In this document: in pieces, positions 16,842 through 26,792 of the stretch
Layout: each line of letters begins with the position of its first letter
Position numbering within the stretch: position 1 is the stretch's first letter
From: Marixanthomonas ophiurae
GTDB taxonomy: Bacteria; Bacteroidota; Bacteroidia; Flavobacteriales; Flavobacteriaceae
Direction: 5' to 3'
Length of the DNA: 64,000 nucleotides
NCBI RefSeq assembly: GCF_003413745.1
Contig: NZ_QVID01000001.1
Span: 496,001 to 560,000 of the forward strand
Made by a program: the position numbers and the translations under genes
Notes under the pieces: generated by a model
Told to the model about the DNA's origin: nothing
Databases searched by the model: none
What the model saw: only the letters and a program-made list of their open reading frames with translations

Positions 16842-16967
16842 AATTAGCGGATATTTTGAATATGCTAAACCTATCTGTAACAACAAAATATCTGTTCTTT
16901 ATCTTTTCCAATTAAAAATTTAGTTTTTCCTAAATTAGGAATTAAATTTAAATTGGATCCGCTAATT
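16842..16967. repeat. 11-bp inverted repeat flanking the peptidase 3' end
   Basis: AATTAGCGGAT (16842-16852) is the exact reverse complement of ATCCGCTAATT (16957-16967), 104 bases apart. The right arm overlaps the last codons of the MtfA-like gene. The arms could form a long-loop hairpin or mark the ends of a deleted small element. Confidence 0.4.
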
Positions 16968-17727
16968 TTTGATTGAAACATTTTACCAACATTTTATATA
17001 GGTCAGGATGTTTCTTTTTGAGTAAGTCTGGACGCTCGAAGAAATATTCTGAAGCTACTGCAAAAAATTCAGCTTGATTTGTACCTCCATATTTTCGGAT
17101 ATCAGAATGATTGTCGTTTATGGCTTCCATTTCCTTATGAATTAAATTCAACCAAGGTAATGCATATTGATGTTCTAATAATCGCTCTGGAACTCCATCT
17201 GTACTATCATCCAGCTTATCAATAAGATGCACAAATTCGTGTATGCCAGTATTGCTTTTATCGGTTGTATTTTTAAAGCCGTGGTACAATGCTTTCTTGG
17301 AAAGTATCATCTGTTTCTCGAACCTTCCATTTCCAACTATTCCACCAATATTCCGTGAGTTATCCTTACTGCTAAATTGCATATCCTCATTAAAATTATC
17401 AGGATATAAAAGGATGCCACTTAAATTTGTGTAGTGCCATTCCTTGAAGCCAAAAACTGGAATGACGGCACTTGCTGCAATTAAAACCTTATCCAACTCT
17501 TCCAGTTCAAACTGCACAGCATCGATATAGACCTCACTTAAAAATAGCATCATTTTTTGCTGAAAAATTAGCTGTGCGTCTTTTGATAGATTTCTATAAA
17601 ACAGCACATTATCCGTCAATAATTTATGCCAATGTTCTGGAAATGGCTTTACACTATGACGTTTTGCTTTTCTATAAAAATGAACAGCAAAAAGAACAAT
17701 CACAACCGAAATAAAAATATAAGCCAT
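16948..17727 (-). CDS. mtfA: MtfA-family zinc-dependent peptidase (M90)
   Basis: 259 residues. One N-terminal membrane helix (about 2-18) precedes a cytoplasmic domain with the gluzincin motif HEFVH (His163, Glu164, His167) and a conserved downstream Glu region (TNQAEFFAVASEYFFERP) that supplies the third ligand. Size and motifs match MtfA/DUF980 peptidases. In E. coli MtfA modulates glucose uptake through Mlc; that role cannot be transferred. It is the last gene of the minus-strand metal cluster, 12 bases after the HMA protein gene. A link to copper stress is inference from position. Confidence 0.8.
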   Translation of the reverse strand: MAYIFISVVIVLFAVHFYRKAKRHSVKPFPEHWHKLLTDNVLFYRNLSKDAQLIFQQKMMLFLSEVYIDAVQFELEELDKVLIAASAVIPVFGFKEWHYTNLSGILLYPDNFNEDMQFSSKDNSRNIGGIVGNGRFEKQMILSKKALYHGFKNTTDKSNTGIHEFVHLIDKLDDSTDGVPERLLEHQYALPWLNLIHKEMEAINDNHSDIRKYGGTNQAEFFAVASEYFFERPDLLKKKHPDLYKMLVKCFNQKLADPI

Positions 17728-17739
17728 ATTAAAAACGTA

Positions 17740-17952
17740 TTAATCTACAGGTTCGGCCTTAAATCCCACTTTTTGCAAAGTCGCCTTTACATCTTCTTCG
17801 GTTACACCATCGCTTTCAATGGTTAGGAATTTATCAGGATTAGAGGTATCTACTTCCCAACTTTCTACACCTTCTTGTTTGTTTAAAAAAGGGGTGACTT
17901 TTGATACGCACCCACCACAATTGATATTTGTTTTAAATTTTAAAGTTTTCAT
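17740..17952 (-). CDS. Heavy-metal-associated (HMA) domain protein, CopZ-like
   Basis: 70 residues, a single ferredoxin-like HMA domain. The metal site is NCGGCVSKV near residues 11-17 (GGC instead of the usual MxC in CopZ). It is probably a cytosolic Cu+ carrier to or from the P-type ATPase encoded 20 bases upstream. A second, related HMA protein lies at 43236-43454. Confidence 0.85.
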   Translation of the reverse strand: MKTLKFKTNINCGGCVSKVTPFLNKQEGVESWEVDTSNPDKFLTIESDGVTEEDVKATLQKVGFKAEPVD

Positions 17953-17972
17953 AGTATTGAATTTATTTATTA

Positions 17973-20231
17973 TTAAAGTTTTACTCGTTTAAGTCTTAAG
18001 CTATTTGCAACTACGGATACACTACTGAATGCCATTGCTGCACCTGCAATCATCGGATCCAACAAAAACCCATTTACAGGATAAAGAACTCCCGCTGCAA
18101 TTGGAATGCCAATAATGTTGTAAATAAATGCCCAGAATAAGTTCTGACGTATGCCCAACACGGTTCTTTTTGATAGTTCCAATGCTTTTGGGATAGATTG
18201 TAAATCTGATGTTATCAAGGTCATTTTTGCTACATCCATTGCGATATCCGAACCTTTGCCCATAGCAATACTCACATTGGCTTGCGCCAGGGCGTGCGAA
18301 TCGTTGATACCATCGCCCACCATTGCTACTATCTTTCCGTCCGCCTGTAATTTTTCGACAAAAGCCGCTTTGTCCGAAGGCATCACTTCTCCTTGGTAAT
18401 TTGTTATTCCTACTTGTTTTGCGACAGCAGATGCGGTTTTATTGTTATCTCCAGTAAGCATATAGACCTCAATGCCTCGTTCTTGAAGTGTTGCTATGGC
18501 CATTTTTGAAGTTTCCTTAATCTTGTCTGCAATGGCGAGTATCGCCAGCACTTGTTTTTCATTGCCAAAGAAAATGACGGTTTTCGCTTGCTCTTCGAGA
18601 CTTTCTGCTGTTTGCATCAAGGAAGCATCGATTTGAATATTTTTCTCAAGCATTAGTTTATGGTTTCCAACATAGTATGGTGAACCATTTTCTGTTTGAG
18701 CTTTCACACCTTTTCCTGTAATACTTTCAAAAGAAGCAATTTCAGCTTTTTCAATATTTTCATCTTTTAAGTGATTGACTACAGCTTCCGCCAAAGGGTG
18801 TTCTGATTGTGCTTCAATAGCTAGAAGAACTTTTTTGTATTCGTTGATATCTTCGAGTTTATCCTTCCAAAATATATCAGTTACTAAAGGTTTTCCTTCT
18901 GTAATTGTACCTGTTTTATCAAGAATGACAGCATTCACTTTATGACCGAGTTCTAAACTTTCGGCATCCTTTATAAGGATATTATTTTCTGCGCCTTTAC
19001 CAATTCCCACCATAATGGCGGTAGGTGTTGCCAATCCCAAAGCACAAGGACAGGCGATTACCAATACTGCTACAGAGGTCAATAAGGCTTGTGAAAAGGC
19101 ATTATCGCCTCCTAAAGACATCCAGACAATGAAGGTTACAATGGAAATACCCAATACCACAGGAACGAAAATACCGGCAATCTTATCGACCAGTTTTTGA
19201 ACGGGTGCCTTACTCCCTTGCGCTTGCTGAACCATTTTAATGATTTGGGAAAGCAGGGTTTCTCCACCTACTTTTTCAGCGGTAAATTGAAAACTTCCTT
19301 TTTGATTAACGGTACCAGCGAATACCTTTTCATCTTTTATTTTTTCAACAGGAACAGGTTCTCCCGTAATCATACTTTCATCTACATACGAGCTTCCTTT
19401 AGATACTTCTCCATCCACAGGAATCTTTTCTCCCGGACGCACTAAAATGGTCTGACCTACTTGAACAGACGAAATAGGAATTTCCTTTTCTTCACCATTC
19501 TCAATAATTTTCAACGTTTTAGGCTGTAGTCCCATTAATTTTTTAATGGCTGAAGATGTATTTGACTTTGCCTTTTCCTCCAATAGTTTCCCCAAGGAAA
19601 TAAAGGTTATAATTACCGTTGCCGCCTCATAATAAACGTGAGGCTCGATACCACGATTCAACCAAAATTCAGGAAAAAAAGTGTTGAACACACTAAACAG
19701 AAAAGCGATTCCTGTACTCAAGGCTACAAGCGTATCCATATTTGATTTACCGTGTTTGGCTTGCTTGAAAGCATTGATGAAAAAGCTACGACCGAACCAA
19801 AAAAGAATTGGAAAAGTCAACACCAAAGAAATCCACTTACCTGGTTCCCATTGCATAAAAAACATTCCTAATACAAAAATGGGAAGGGTAAGTATGGCCG
19901 ACCAGATAGTACGGTTTTTTATGTCTTGATAATGTTTTTGCTGTAGTTCTTGTTGTACTGCTGAAGGATTCTCCGCATCAATGATTATGTCATAACCAAC
20001 TTCGCGAAGTGCATTTTGAAGTTGATTAGGACTCAACTCTTTGTCGTACTCTACAAGAACAGAACTGCTCGCAAAGTTTACGCTAGCATCAAATACGCCA
20101 TCTGTGTGTTTTAAAACGGATTCAACGCTTGCTGCGCAAGATGCGCAGGTCATACCTATAACTGGGAATGATTCTTTTATTCCCTGTTTAACATTCTTTT
20201 TTTCGGTTTCAAATATGTTGATTGTCTCCAT
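17973..20231 (-). CDS. copA: Cu+-translocating P1B-type ATPase
   Basis: 752 residues from the ATG at 20231; an upstream TTG would add nine residues without family match. One N-terminal HMA domain ([12 protein letters not shown]), eight transmembrane helices, the membrane ion motif [10 protein letters not shown] (near 394), phosphorylation Asp438 in DKTGT, TGE in the actuator domain ([11 protein letters not shown]), SEHPL in the nucleotide domain and [13 protein letters not shown] at the hinge. CPC with these surrounding motifs defines P1B-1 Cu+/Ag+ exporters of the inner membrane. It lies between the HMA protein gene and the CDF-type transporter, all minus strand. Confidence 0.93.
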   Translation of the reverse strand: METINIFETEKKNVKQGIKESFPVIGMTCASCAASVESVLKHTDGVFDASVNFASSSVLVEYDKELSPNQLQNALREVGYDIIIDAENPSAVQQELQQKHYQDIKNRTIWSAILTLPIFVLGMFFMQWEPGKWISLVLTFPILFWFGRSFFINAFKQAKHGKSNMDTLVALSTGIAFLFSVFNTFFPEFWLNRGIEPHVYYEAATVIITFISLGKLLEEKAKSNTSSAIKKLMGLQPKTLKIIENGEEKEIPISSVQVGQTILVRPGEKIPVDGEVSKGSSYVDESMITGEPVPVEKIKDEKVFAGTVNQKGSFQFTAEKVGGETLLSQIIKMVQQAQGSKAPVQKLVDKIAGIFVPVVLGISIVTFIVWMSLGGDNAFSQALLTSVAVLVIACPCALGLATPTAIMVGIGKGAENNILIKDAESLELGHKVNAVILDKTGTITEGKPLVTDIFWKDKLEDINEYKKVLLAIEAQSEHPLAEAVVNHLKDENIEKAEIASFESITGKGVKAQTENGSPYYVGNHKLMLEKNIQIDASLMQTAESLEEQAKTVIFFGNEKQVLAILAIADKIKETSKMAIATLQERGIEVYMLTGDNNKTASAVAKQVGITNYQGEVMPSDKAAFVEKLQADGKIVAMVGDGINDSHALAQANVSIAMGKGSDIAMDVAKMTLITSDLQSIPKALELSKRTVLGIRQNLFWAFIYNIIGIPIAAGVLYPVNGFLLDPMIAGAAMAFSSVSVVANSLRLKRVKL

Positions 20232-20349
20232 AAACCCATTCTTATTTGTACACTGCAAATTTCAGGATTAAAGGACTTTAATGTGTTACATTATATGCTG
20301 AATGATTTGTAGAATTTGCTGATTAAAAGAATATCTGAATTTAATATGT

Positions 20350-21144
20350 TTATTTACTCAAATTTAATATTCTTAAAGCACCTTGAATTACTAAAACAAA
20401 GACAATCGTTCCTATAATCAAATCTGGTTTATTGGAATTCAACCAGTAAACTAAAAGTCCAGCAATAATTACACCTGTATTTATAATTAGATCATTTGAA
20501 GTAAAAATCATACTTGCTTTCATATGTGCCTCATCTTTACTCTTTGACTTTTGCAAAATGTAAAGACAAATTCCGTTTGCTATAAGTGCAAATATCGAAA
20601 CGATAATCATTGTGGAAAAGTCGGGAAGTTTTTCCGCTCCGAAAAAACGCCTTAAAACTTCCAAAAATCCTATTGTAGCAAGTAGTATTTGAAAATATCC
20701 TGCAATTTTAGCTATTCTTTTCTTTTTGATTAATGTGCCACCTATTGCAAATAAGCTAATTCCATAAACGAAACTGTCTGCTAGCATATCTAAACTATCG
20801 GCAACAAGTCCCATTGATTCAGAAATCAGTCCTGTTGCCATTTCAATAACAAAGAAAGCAAAGTTTATTCCGAGAACCGTCCAGAGTAATTTCTTTTGGT
20901 TTTTATGTTCTTTGAATTCGATTTGGTCTGTTTCTTCTGTTGTGAGTAATTTTCCGCCTAAATTAAGTTGTAAAATTGATTGTTCTATTTCATCAATTTG
21001 ACCTTTGTGAAAAACGGTCAGTTTTCGGTTAGTAATATCAAAATCGAGATTCGCTATACTCGAAACCCCATCCAATTTCATTCGGATTAGATTTTCTTCC
21101 GAAGGGCAATCCATTTGGGTTATTTCAAATATTGATTTTAGCAT
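20350..21144 (-). CDS. CDF-type cation transporter with HMA-like N-terminus
   Basis: 264 residues. The first 75 residues resemble a degenerate HMA fold with one cysteine (QMDCPSEENLIRMKL) instead of CxxC. Then come six hydrophobic segments, with the metal-site-like SLDMLADSFVYG in the second or third helix and a second acidic/polar site (TSNDLIINTGVI), as in cation diffusion facilitators. It probably exports a divalent metal or Cu from the cytoplasm. It lacks the usual C-terminal CDF domain. The next gene upstream (AraC) is 18 bases away. Confidence 0.75.
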   Translation of the reverse strand: MLKSIFEITQMDCPSEENLIRMKLDGVSSIANLDFDITNRKLTVFHKGQIDEIEQSILQLNLGGKLLTTEETDQIEFKEHKNQKKLLWTVLGINFAFFVIEMATGLISESMGLVADSLDMLADSFVYGISLFAIGGTLIKKKRIAKIAGYFQILLATIGFLEVLRRFFGAEKLPDFSTMIIVSIFALIANGICLYILQKSKSKDEAHMKASMIFTSNDLIINTGVIIAGLLVYWLNSNKPDLIIGTIVFVLVIQGALRILNLSK

Positions 21145-21162
21145 TTATTTCTTTTATTAAAT

Positions 21163-21729
21163 TTAAATCTCATCCAAGGATTTTCGGTTTTTGCCCATCG
21201 ATTTCTTAAACTGTGATGGTGTCATCCCAGTAATTTTCTTGAACTGATTGCTTAAATATGCAACGCTACTATAATGTAGTTGAAAAGCTATTTCACTTAA
21301 GGTTAGTTCATCGTAAACTATGAGTTCTTTTATACGTTCAATTTTTTGGTTGATGATATATTGCTCAAACGTGATGCTTTCTACTGACGAGAATAGGGAA
21401 CTTAAATATTTGTAATCCAAATTAAGTTCACCACTTATAATATCTGCCCATTTTAAATCGGTTTCGTCGTTGGAATGATGTATTTTCTCAACAACCAAAG
21501 TTTTCATTTGCTCAATAAGTTGACTTTTACGGTCGTCAATCAAACTGAAACCTGAATTTTGAAGGGCTTCGGAAAGCTCTTTTTTGGTGTTTGCATTTAA
21601 TGTTGACACTAATTTAACTTCTCCCAATTTAATAGAAGCATAGGATATTTCAAGTTGTTTTAAAATATTGGATACTGCCGAGATACATCTTGGGCAGACC
21701 ATATTTTTAATATAGATAATCTCTCTCAT
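21163..21729 (-). CDS. AraC-family regulator with HMA-like sensor domain
   Basis: 188 residues. Residues 1-70 look like an HMA/ferredoxin-like domain with a metal-type CxxC (NMVCPRCISAV). Residues about 85-185 are a two-HTH AraC domain (LTLSEIAFQLHYSSVAYLSNQFKKITGMTPSQFK). The architecture suggests direct Cu+ sensing. It lies inside the copper cluster and has a paralogue at 41065-41646 sharing both domains. Targets are probably the flanking resistance operons; no operator can be assigned with confidence. Confidence 0.85.
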   Translation of the reverse strand: MREIIYIKNMVCPRCISAVSNILKQLEISYASIKLGEVKLVSTLNANTKKELSEALQNSGFSLIDDRKSQLIEQMKTLVVEKIHHSNDETDLKWADIISGELNLDYKYLSSLFSSVESITFEQYIINQKIERIKELIVYDELTLSEIAFQLHYSSVAYLSNQFKKITGMTPSQFKKSMGKNRKSLDEI

Positions 21730-21742
21730 ATAATACTTGTCT

Positions 21743-21919
21743 TTAAAACAAGGTTAACCCAGATTTGTGTAGAGAATAGTAAACAGCAGCTATCGCAGCA
21801 ATTACAAAAATCAATACTATCACAACAAAAGCTATAATTTTATCTTTTTTTGTGATATTACTTTTAGGTTGATGCTTCTTCCTTTCATTTTTTCGTCTAT
21901 TTCTTCTGCTTTCACTCAT
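21743..21919 (-). CDS. Small basic single-helix membrane protein
   Basis: 58 residues, ATG at 21919. The N-terminal third is very basic (SESRRNRRKNERKKHQ), followed by one hydrophobic helix (about 28-48) and a short tail. The positive-inside rule places the N-terminus in the cytoplasm. It lies between the RND adaptor gene and the AraC gene on the same strand. Family unrecognised. Confidence 0.55.
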   Translation of the reverse strand: MSESRRNRRKNERKKHQPKSNITKKDKIIAFVVIVLIFVIAAIAAVYYSLHKSGLTLF

Positions 21920-21992
21920 TATCGTTCGCCATTATAAAACCAAGATTATTTTTTGGCCTTATGTAGATTACTTGATTAATCCGTAATTCGTT

Positions 21993-23795
21993 TTATTTTA
22001 AAGTTGCTTTTACCTCTCCACAGGTTAACATAGCCTCTCCATAATATGGATTTAGCACTTCTTCTTCCAAACTTATCCAATAGGCACCTTTATTGTTATT
22101 GGCCATTGGGCAAAACTGGATATATACATTTTGGTTGACCCCAAAAAGCTGTACACCACTTATCATATGTGCCGAAAGATGCTTGAAATGCCCTCTTTGT
22201 GCTGCTATGTCTGAACTGTTCTCAATAGCATTTGCAGATGATTTTAGTTCCTTTTGAATGGTCATCCAATGGTTATGCGCCTTTTTATCAGATAATAATT
22301 TCATATCCACTTTTTTCAAAGATTGGTTTATTTGTTTTCCTGCCTGTTGAGCGCCCTTGGCATCATCATTTACCAAAGCATCTTTTAAAAGGATATAATC
22401 ATCAAAAACCTGTTTTAACTGATTCTGAAATTTGTTTGAAACTTCAATCCTTTCTTTCATTTGAGAATGGTTGGCTTCATTTGTATTTTCTCCAGAATTA
22501 TCTTCTTGCATTCCCAAATGCCCTTCGTGGCCTGTCATTGTTTTACCACCAGATGCATTCATCATACTTTTTTTTCCCTGTAATTGTGCAGCGGCATCTA
22601 CGGTAAACGTTCCGTTAGTTACGACTTCATCTCCATTCTTTAAACCTTCAAGAATGGTATAACTATCGCCATTGGCATTGCCCAATAAAACTTCCCTCAT
22701 TTCAAAAATAGCTTCATTAGGGTTTGTTTTGACATAGACTACAGAGCGTTCTCCCGTCCACATAACAGCGGTTGACGGTACGGAAACGGTATTCTCGGTG
22801 CTTGTTTGCGTACCCTCAATTATACCTTCCACAAACATTCCCGGTTTAAAGAGGTCTTTCTTATTTTGCAAGACCGCTCTTACAACCACCGTTCTAGTTG
22901 CAGAATTTAATAAGGGGTCGATGAATGAGACTTTTGCATCAAAAACCTCATTGCGATAAGCATTTGTGGTCACTTTAATAGTTTGCCCTTCTTTTAGGGA
23001 TGCAATTTGATTTTCATAAGCATCAAATTCTGCCCATACTGTATTGAGATTCGCAATTTTATATAAGGGTTGTCCTTGCTTTAAATAATCCCCTTCTTCT
23101 ACCATTTTCATTGTTACCGTTCCTGAAACGGTTGCAAAAACCGGAAAGTTTTCTTGCACTTTCCCAGCAGTTTCTATGGCGTTGATTTGCTTTTCGGAAA
23201 GTTTCCAAAGTTTAAGTTTGTTCCTAACAGCCTTATACAATTCTGGTTGCGATTCTTTTAAGGATGAAGCGGTAAGCAGTTCTTGCTGTGCAGCAACCAA
23301 TTCTGGCGAATAAATAGTTGCCAAGCGTTGTCCTGCTCCAACACGTTCTCCTGTAGAATTAACGTACAGTTTTTCTATTCTTCCTCCAAAATATGTAACC
23401 TGTACGGCATTTGACTCTTCATTAGCTTTTATCTTACCAGATAATTTAAGGGAATTATTTCCCATTTGTCCTTTTCCTACAAGTGATGTTTGGATATTGG
23501 CCAGTGCCATTGCGTTATCGGTCATTTTTATTTCATTGGCATTGAGACCATCTGCACCAGATTCGGCTGGAATTAAATCCATTCCACAAATGGGACAATC
23601 CCCAGGTTCTGGTTGCATAATCTGTGGATGCATAGAACACGTCCACATTTGATTAGAAGCAATTTCTTCTGAATGGTCGTGGGTGTCTTTCGCATTATTT
23701 GTTGCCTTGTCCGCAGAACCTCCACCGAATAGTAGAAAGCCGCCTAACAGGCCAACAATCAAGGCAACACTTATATAAATGATGTTTTTATTCAT
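21993..23795 (-). CDS. cusB: CusB-like RND periplasmic adaptor with DUF3347 tail
   Basis: 600 residues. N-terminal membrane anchor (5-23), then a His/Asp stretch and a heavy-metal-binding zinc-ribbon-like motif (CSMHPQIM...GDCPICGMDLIP, about 53-77). The membrane-fusion core follows: beta-barrel/lipoyl segments (YFGGRIEKLYVNSTGERV, FATVSGTVTMKMVEEGD) and a helical hairpin (about 165-215). The last 150 residues are a DUF3347 domain with QFCPM and NPYYGEAMLTCGEV. It bridges the CusA-like pump and the TolC-like channel encoded at 32379-37333. The gene is about 9 kb away from them but on the same strand. Confidence 0.9.
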   Translation of the reverse strand: MNKNIIYISVALIVGLLGGFLLFGGGSADKATNNAKDTHDHSEEIASNQMWTCSMHPQIMQPEPGDCPICGMDLIPAESGADGLNANEIKMTDNAMALANIQTSLVGKGQMGNNSLKLSGKIKANEESNAVQVTYFGGRIEKLYVNSTGERVGAGQRLATIYSPELVAAQQELLTASSLKESQPELYKAVRNKLKLWKLSEKQINAIETAGKVQENFPVFATVSGTVTMKMVEEGDYLKQGQPLYKIANLNTVWAEFDAYENQIASLKEGQTIKVTTNAYRNEVFDAKVSFIDPLLNSATRTVVVRAVLQNKKDLFKPGMFVEGIIEGTQTSTENTVSVPSTAVMWTGERSVVYVKTNPNEAIFEMREVLLGNANGDSYTILEGLKNGDEVVTNGTFTVDAAAQLQGKKSMMNASGGKTMTGHEGHLGMQEDNSGENTNEANHSQMKERIEVSNKFQNQLKQVFDDYILLKDALVNDDAKGAQQAGKQINQSLKKVDMKLLSDKKAHNHWMTIQKELKSSANAIENSSDIAAQRGHFKHLSAHMISGVQLFGVNQNVYIQFCPMANNNKGAYWISLEEEVLNPYYGEAMLTCGEVKATLK

Positions 23796-23806
23796 TTTAA
23801 TTTTAT

Positions 23807-24289
23807 TTATTTGTTATTTTCCAATCGTTTTATCATTGCTTTCATTTCTGCAATTTCCTTTTCTTGTGCCTTGATAATATCTTCAGCTAACTTTTTAACT
23901 TCTGGATCTTGGATATCAGCACGCTCACTTGTTAAAATCGCAATAGAGTGGTGAGGTATCATTGCTTTCATCCACAATATGTCTCCTACCGTTGACTTCT
24001 GATCGCGTACCAATCCTAATGCACCAACAAATAGCACAATGCTACCCAAAACAATGGCGATATTCTTCTTTTTGTTTTGGTACATATTACGCATCGCCAC
24101 AAACATTATAATGGCCATAGCAGCAATACCCAAGCAACTCATATAAAAACGAGTAAGGCTAAAATAGACGTGATCTAATTGATAAGAGTTTAGGTACATT
24201 GTAATGTACATTGCCACAAATGATGCCGCCAGCATACCTACAAATTTTGTGTAATTGTTTTTTTTTGAATTTTGATTTGAATTTTCCAT
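23807..24289 (-). CDS. DUF305 membrane protein
   Basis: 160 residues. About three transmembrane helices (16-33, 45-64, 76-93) precede a DUF305 segment with the core MIPHHSIAILTSERADI and a long charged helix (DIIKAQEKEIAEMKAMI). The paired His/Met residues and frequent copper-locus context suggest copper binding on the periplasmic side. It lies 11 bases downstream of... the PepSY gene's 3' side by 22 bases, and 11 bases before the CusB-like gene, so cotranscription is likely. Confidence 0.8.
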   Translation of the reverse strand: MENSNQNSKKNNYTKFVGMLAASFVAMYITMYLNSYQLDHVYFSLTRFYMSCLGIAAMAIIMFVAMRNMYQNKKKNIAIVLGSIVLFVGALGLVRDQKSTVGDILWMKAMIPHHSIAILTSERADIQDPEVKKLAEDIIKAQEKEIAEMKAMIKRLENNK

Positions 24290-24311
24290 TATATATTGAT
24301 TTTAGTGTTAC

Positions 24312-25022
24312 TTATTTTCGTTTCTTTTTAATTATTTTTCTAATGGTTGGGGATGACGTGTACCAAAGTAAAAAACCACTTAATACAGTAATCAACCCTA
24401 ATAGTGAAAACCCTCGCAATACTAATGTGTTAAAATTGTCTCTACCTTGATAATCCATAGTGTGTGTCATCCAAAGGAAATCGAACCAACGCCAATCCCT
24501 GTGTCTTACCGTTTGAAATGCGCCATTTTCAATGGCCACGTAGGCCTTTAAATTTTGAGGTGTTTCATACGAAATTTCATACGCCGGAAGTGGACGACCA
24601 CGATATTCGTGATGCTGCCCTACCGTATCGACCCGTTGAATTTCAGCTATTTTTAAATCGGTTAGCATATACCTATTTGCAACTTCTTGCGCCTCTTCTT
24701 CAGAAACCCCATTTTTCTTATGTCCTGTTCTGGCATTAATAAGTTGTGTTTCATTAATCCAATAGTAAGGTTCGTTTGCAATTTCCAATAGTTCTAAAGT
24801 TTGGATTGGTTGCTCTGTATCGAGTTGAGATGTACCGAGTAAATCGTTAAAAGACTTCTGTTTAGGTGCTACTTTTTTAAACTGGTCGCCGTGAATTTCA
24901 TCTATATCTGTCCAACTGAAATACATCCCGCTAATCGTCCACATCAAAAACTGGATACCTAAGAAGATACCCAAGTAACGGTGTGCTTTTCTAATCCATT
25001 TTGCTGTTTTTCTGTTGACCAT
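24312..25022 (-). CDS. PepSY domain membrane protein
   Basis: 236 residues. An N-terminal helix (about 14-33, HRYLGIFLGIQFLMWTISG), a periplasmic PepSY-like domain with AQEVANRYM and a C-terminal helix (about 210-228, SLLGLITVLSGFLLWY). It resembles half of the PepSY-associated (PiuB-type) proteins found with siderophore and metal uptake, and could support reduction or handling of a metal at the inner membrane. It sits between the permease and DUF305 genes. Confidence 0.75.
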   Translation of the reverse strand: MVNRKTAKWIRKAHRYLGIFLGIQFLMWTISGMYFSWTDIDEIHGDQFKKVAPKQKSFNDLLGTSQLDTEQPIQTLELLEIANEPYYWINETQLINARTGHKKNGVSEEEAQEVANRYMLTDLKIAEIQRVDTVGQHHEYRGRPLPAYEISYETPQNLKAYVAIENGAFQTVRHRDWRWFDFLWMTHTMDYQGRDNFNTLVLRGFSLLGLITVLSGFLLWYTSSPTIRKIIKKKRK

Positions 25023-25053
25023 TATTGTTTTTACTTTATTCTTTATCTATATT

Positions 25054-26280
25054 TTAATTCACGAAAAATTTTACAATCAGTCCACCTGCCAACCATATAT
25101 AACAGATATAGGCCGCATATTTTAAAACACTTTCAAGCAATGGACTTTTCGGTGCCATTTCGCTCATTGAGTGCTTTACATCCTTTCTCTTGAAAAACCC
25201 TAAGTATATGAGATATCCTGAAATTGCGAGAAAAGCCATATTCAAATAGAAGGTATAGTCAATTTTGAAATGCTCTTTGTCCTGTATTTTAACTTGTGAT
25301 GTGTCAGGCAACATACCCAACAAATCGAAAGAGTAATGCAGAGCCAAAGCTGTTCCTATTAATGCCGTAAACAGTAAGAATAAAATGAACAGCGACATTT
25401 TCCACCCATAATACTTGGCGTTAATACGAAGTACAGGAAAGACTACCAAATCACTAAAAATAAAAGCCATAACCCCTGCAAAACTCACGCCCTTTCCAAA
25501 AAGCAATGCCGCCAACGGAATATTACCCATTGAGCCAATAAAAGTTAAAAATGCGGCAATAGGTCCTACAACGATATGTTCCAATATTTCAAGAAAGGTA
25601 AAGTCTGTATTGCCTTGACCACTATTGATAAATAGTGTCTGGAAGAAAGAATCGGGAACGAAGGCTGCGACGATACCTGCAATGGTAAAGCCAACGGTAA
25701 CGTCCTTCCATACCATCTGCCATTCCATCTTATATTTTTTGGCAACCCTTGCCCAACTATCTTCTTTCTTGATTTGTTTTTTCCAATCTTTGGAATCATC
25801 CATTGAATCGTCATCTTCGTTCTCTAAATTCTTGCGCGCTTTTTCTATGAGCTTTTTAGGATTGATTATTCGTATCAAAATCCACGAAATAAGAATTAAA
25901 AGGATTCCACCTACATATTCGCCGACTACAAACTGCCATCCCAAAAATATGGAAATGATGATTCCAAGCTCAATTACGAGATTGGTCGATGCAAGAAGAA
26001 AAGCAATGGAAGACACAAAGCTTGCACCTTTTTTAAAGATAGATTTTGTGCCCGCTAAAGCCGAAAAACTACACGAGCTGCTTATAAAACCGAAAAACGT
26101 GCCTAAGAGTACACTTTTACCTTCACTCTCGTTCATTGTTTTTTGCATCCTTTTTTCAGTCACAAAAATCTGTATCATACTACTGATGATGTATCCCAAG
26201 ATGAATGCCCAAAGCGCCATCCAGAAAAATCCGGTGGTCGTATAGGCCGCTTCGCCCCATTGTTTTAAGAATTCGCTCAC
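25054..26280 (-). CDS. Permease of the ArsP/DUF318 type
   Basis: 408 residues with eight to ten hydrophobic segments. The motif FFGFISSSCSFSALAGTKSIF in the first half and the mirrored GSMGNIPLAALLFGKGVSF in the second are typical of the PF03773-type permeases (ArsP, SO_0444-like Cu/Zn efflux). A charged cytoplasmic loop (about 155-195) separates the halves. Export of a metal or metalloid is likely; which one is uncertain, with copper favoured by context. Confidence 0.8.
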   Translation of the reverse strand: MSEFLKQWGEAAYTTTGFFWMALWAFILGYIISSMIQIFVTEKRMQKTMNESEGKSVLLGTFFGFISSSCSFSALAGTKSIFKKGASFVSSIAFLLASTNLVIELGIIISIFLGWQFVVGEYVGGILLILISWILIRIINPKKLIEKARKNLENEDDDSMDDSKDWKKQIKKEDSWARVAKKYKMEWQMVWKDVTVGFTIAGIVAAFVPDSFFQTLFINSGQGNTDFTFLEILEHIVVGPIAAFLTFIGSMGNIPLAALLFGKGVSFAGVMAFIFSDLVVFPVLRINAKYYGWKMSLFILFLLFTALIGTALALHYSFDLLGMLPDTSQVKIQDKEHFKIDYTFYLNMAFLAISGYLIYLGFFKRKDVKHSMSEMAPKSPLLESVLKYAAYICYIWLAGGLIVKFFVN

Positions 26281-26290
26281 AGTTTAAATT

Positions 26291-26773
26291 TTATTTTACA
26301 TTTCTTGACGAAGAATGTGTTTTAATAATCTTCCATTTACCATCCATCTTTTTTAAGATAGACGTCGCTACTCCTTTTTTCTTTATCGTTCTACTTTCGC
26401 CTTTTTCATCTGGATTGAGCACGATAGTGTAGATGTAGGTTTCAGTAGTAAATGCATAAGGCAAATCTACTTCCGCATCAATTTCATAATCTGAAAATTC
26501 AAATTTTTTGAAATGCCCCAACTCAGGCCCCAAATGGTGTTCTATATAGTGCGCATACGAGCCTTCTACACCACCAGATTCAAATACTTTTGAATCTTCT
26601 GTAAATAGTTCAAATGTCCCCTCGGTCGTTAAGTTTTGTAGTGCATCTTTGTAAGCTTTCATTACTGCGATAACATCTTCTTTATCTTTAGAATCTTTAT
26701 CATTCTGTGCATTGGTAATGCTGACTGTTGAAATGAGAACAGTTACGAGTGTAATAATTTTAAGTACTTTCAT
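26291..26773 (-). CDS. Periplasmic SnoaL/NTF2-like protein
   Basis: 160 residues from the ATG at 26773, which begins a clean signal peptide (MKVLKIITLVTVLISTVSITNAQ); the 20-residue upstream extension overlaps the channel gene and is not expected. The mature part has an NTF2-like cone fold pattern (VIAVMKAYKDALQNL, DSKVFESGGVEGSYAHYIEHHLGPELG, final WKIIKTHSSS). In copper loci such proteins occur with permeases and multicopper oxidases. A His-rich central patch may bind metal. No enzymatic residues can be named. Confidence 0.75.
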   Translation of the reverse strand: MKVLKIITLVTVLISTVSITNAQNDKDSKDKEDVIAVMKAYKDALQNLTTEGTFELFTEDSKVFESGGVEGSYAHYIEHHLGPELGHFKKFEFSDYEIDAEVDLPYAFTTETYIYTIVLNPDEKGESRTIKKKGVATSILKKMDGKWKIIKTHSSSRNVK

Positions 26774-26792
26774 ATTTATATTTTTAAAGGGG

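Noticed and set aside
25625-26245. 206-residue plus-strand open frame
   Set aside because: Antisense to the permease gene, with no family match; the permease on the minus strand has clear family motifs and operon context.
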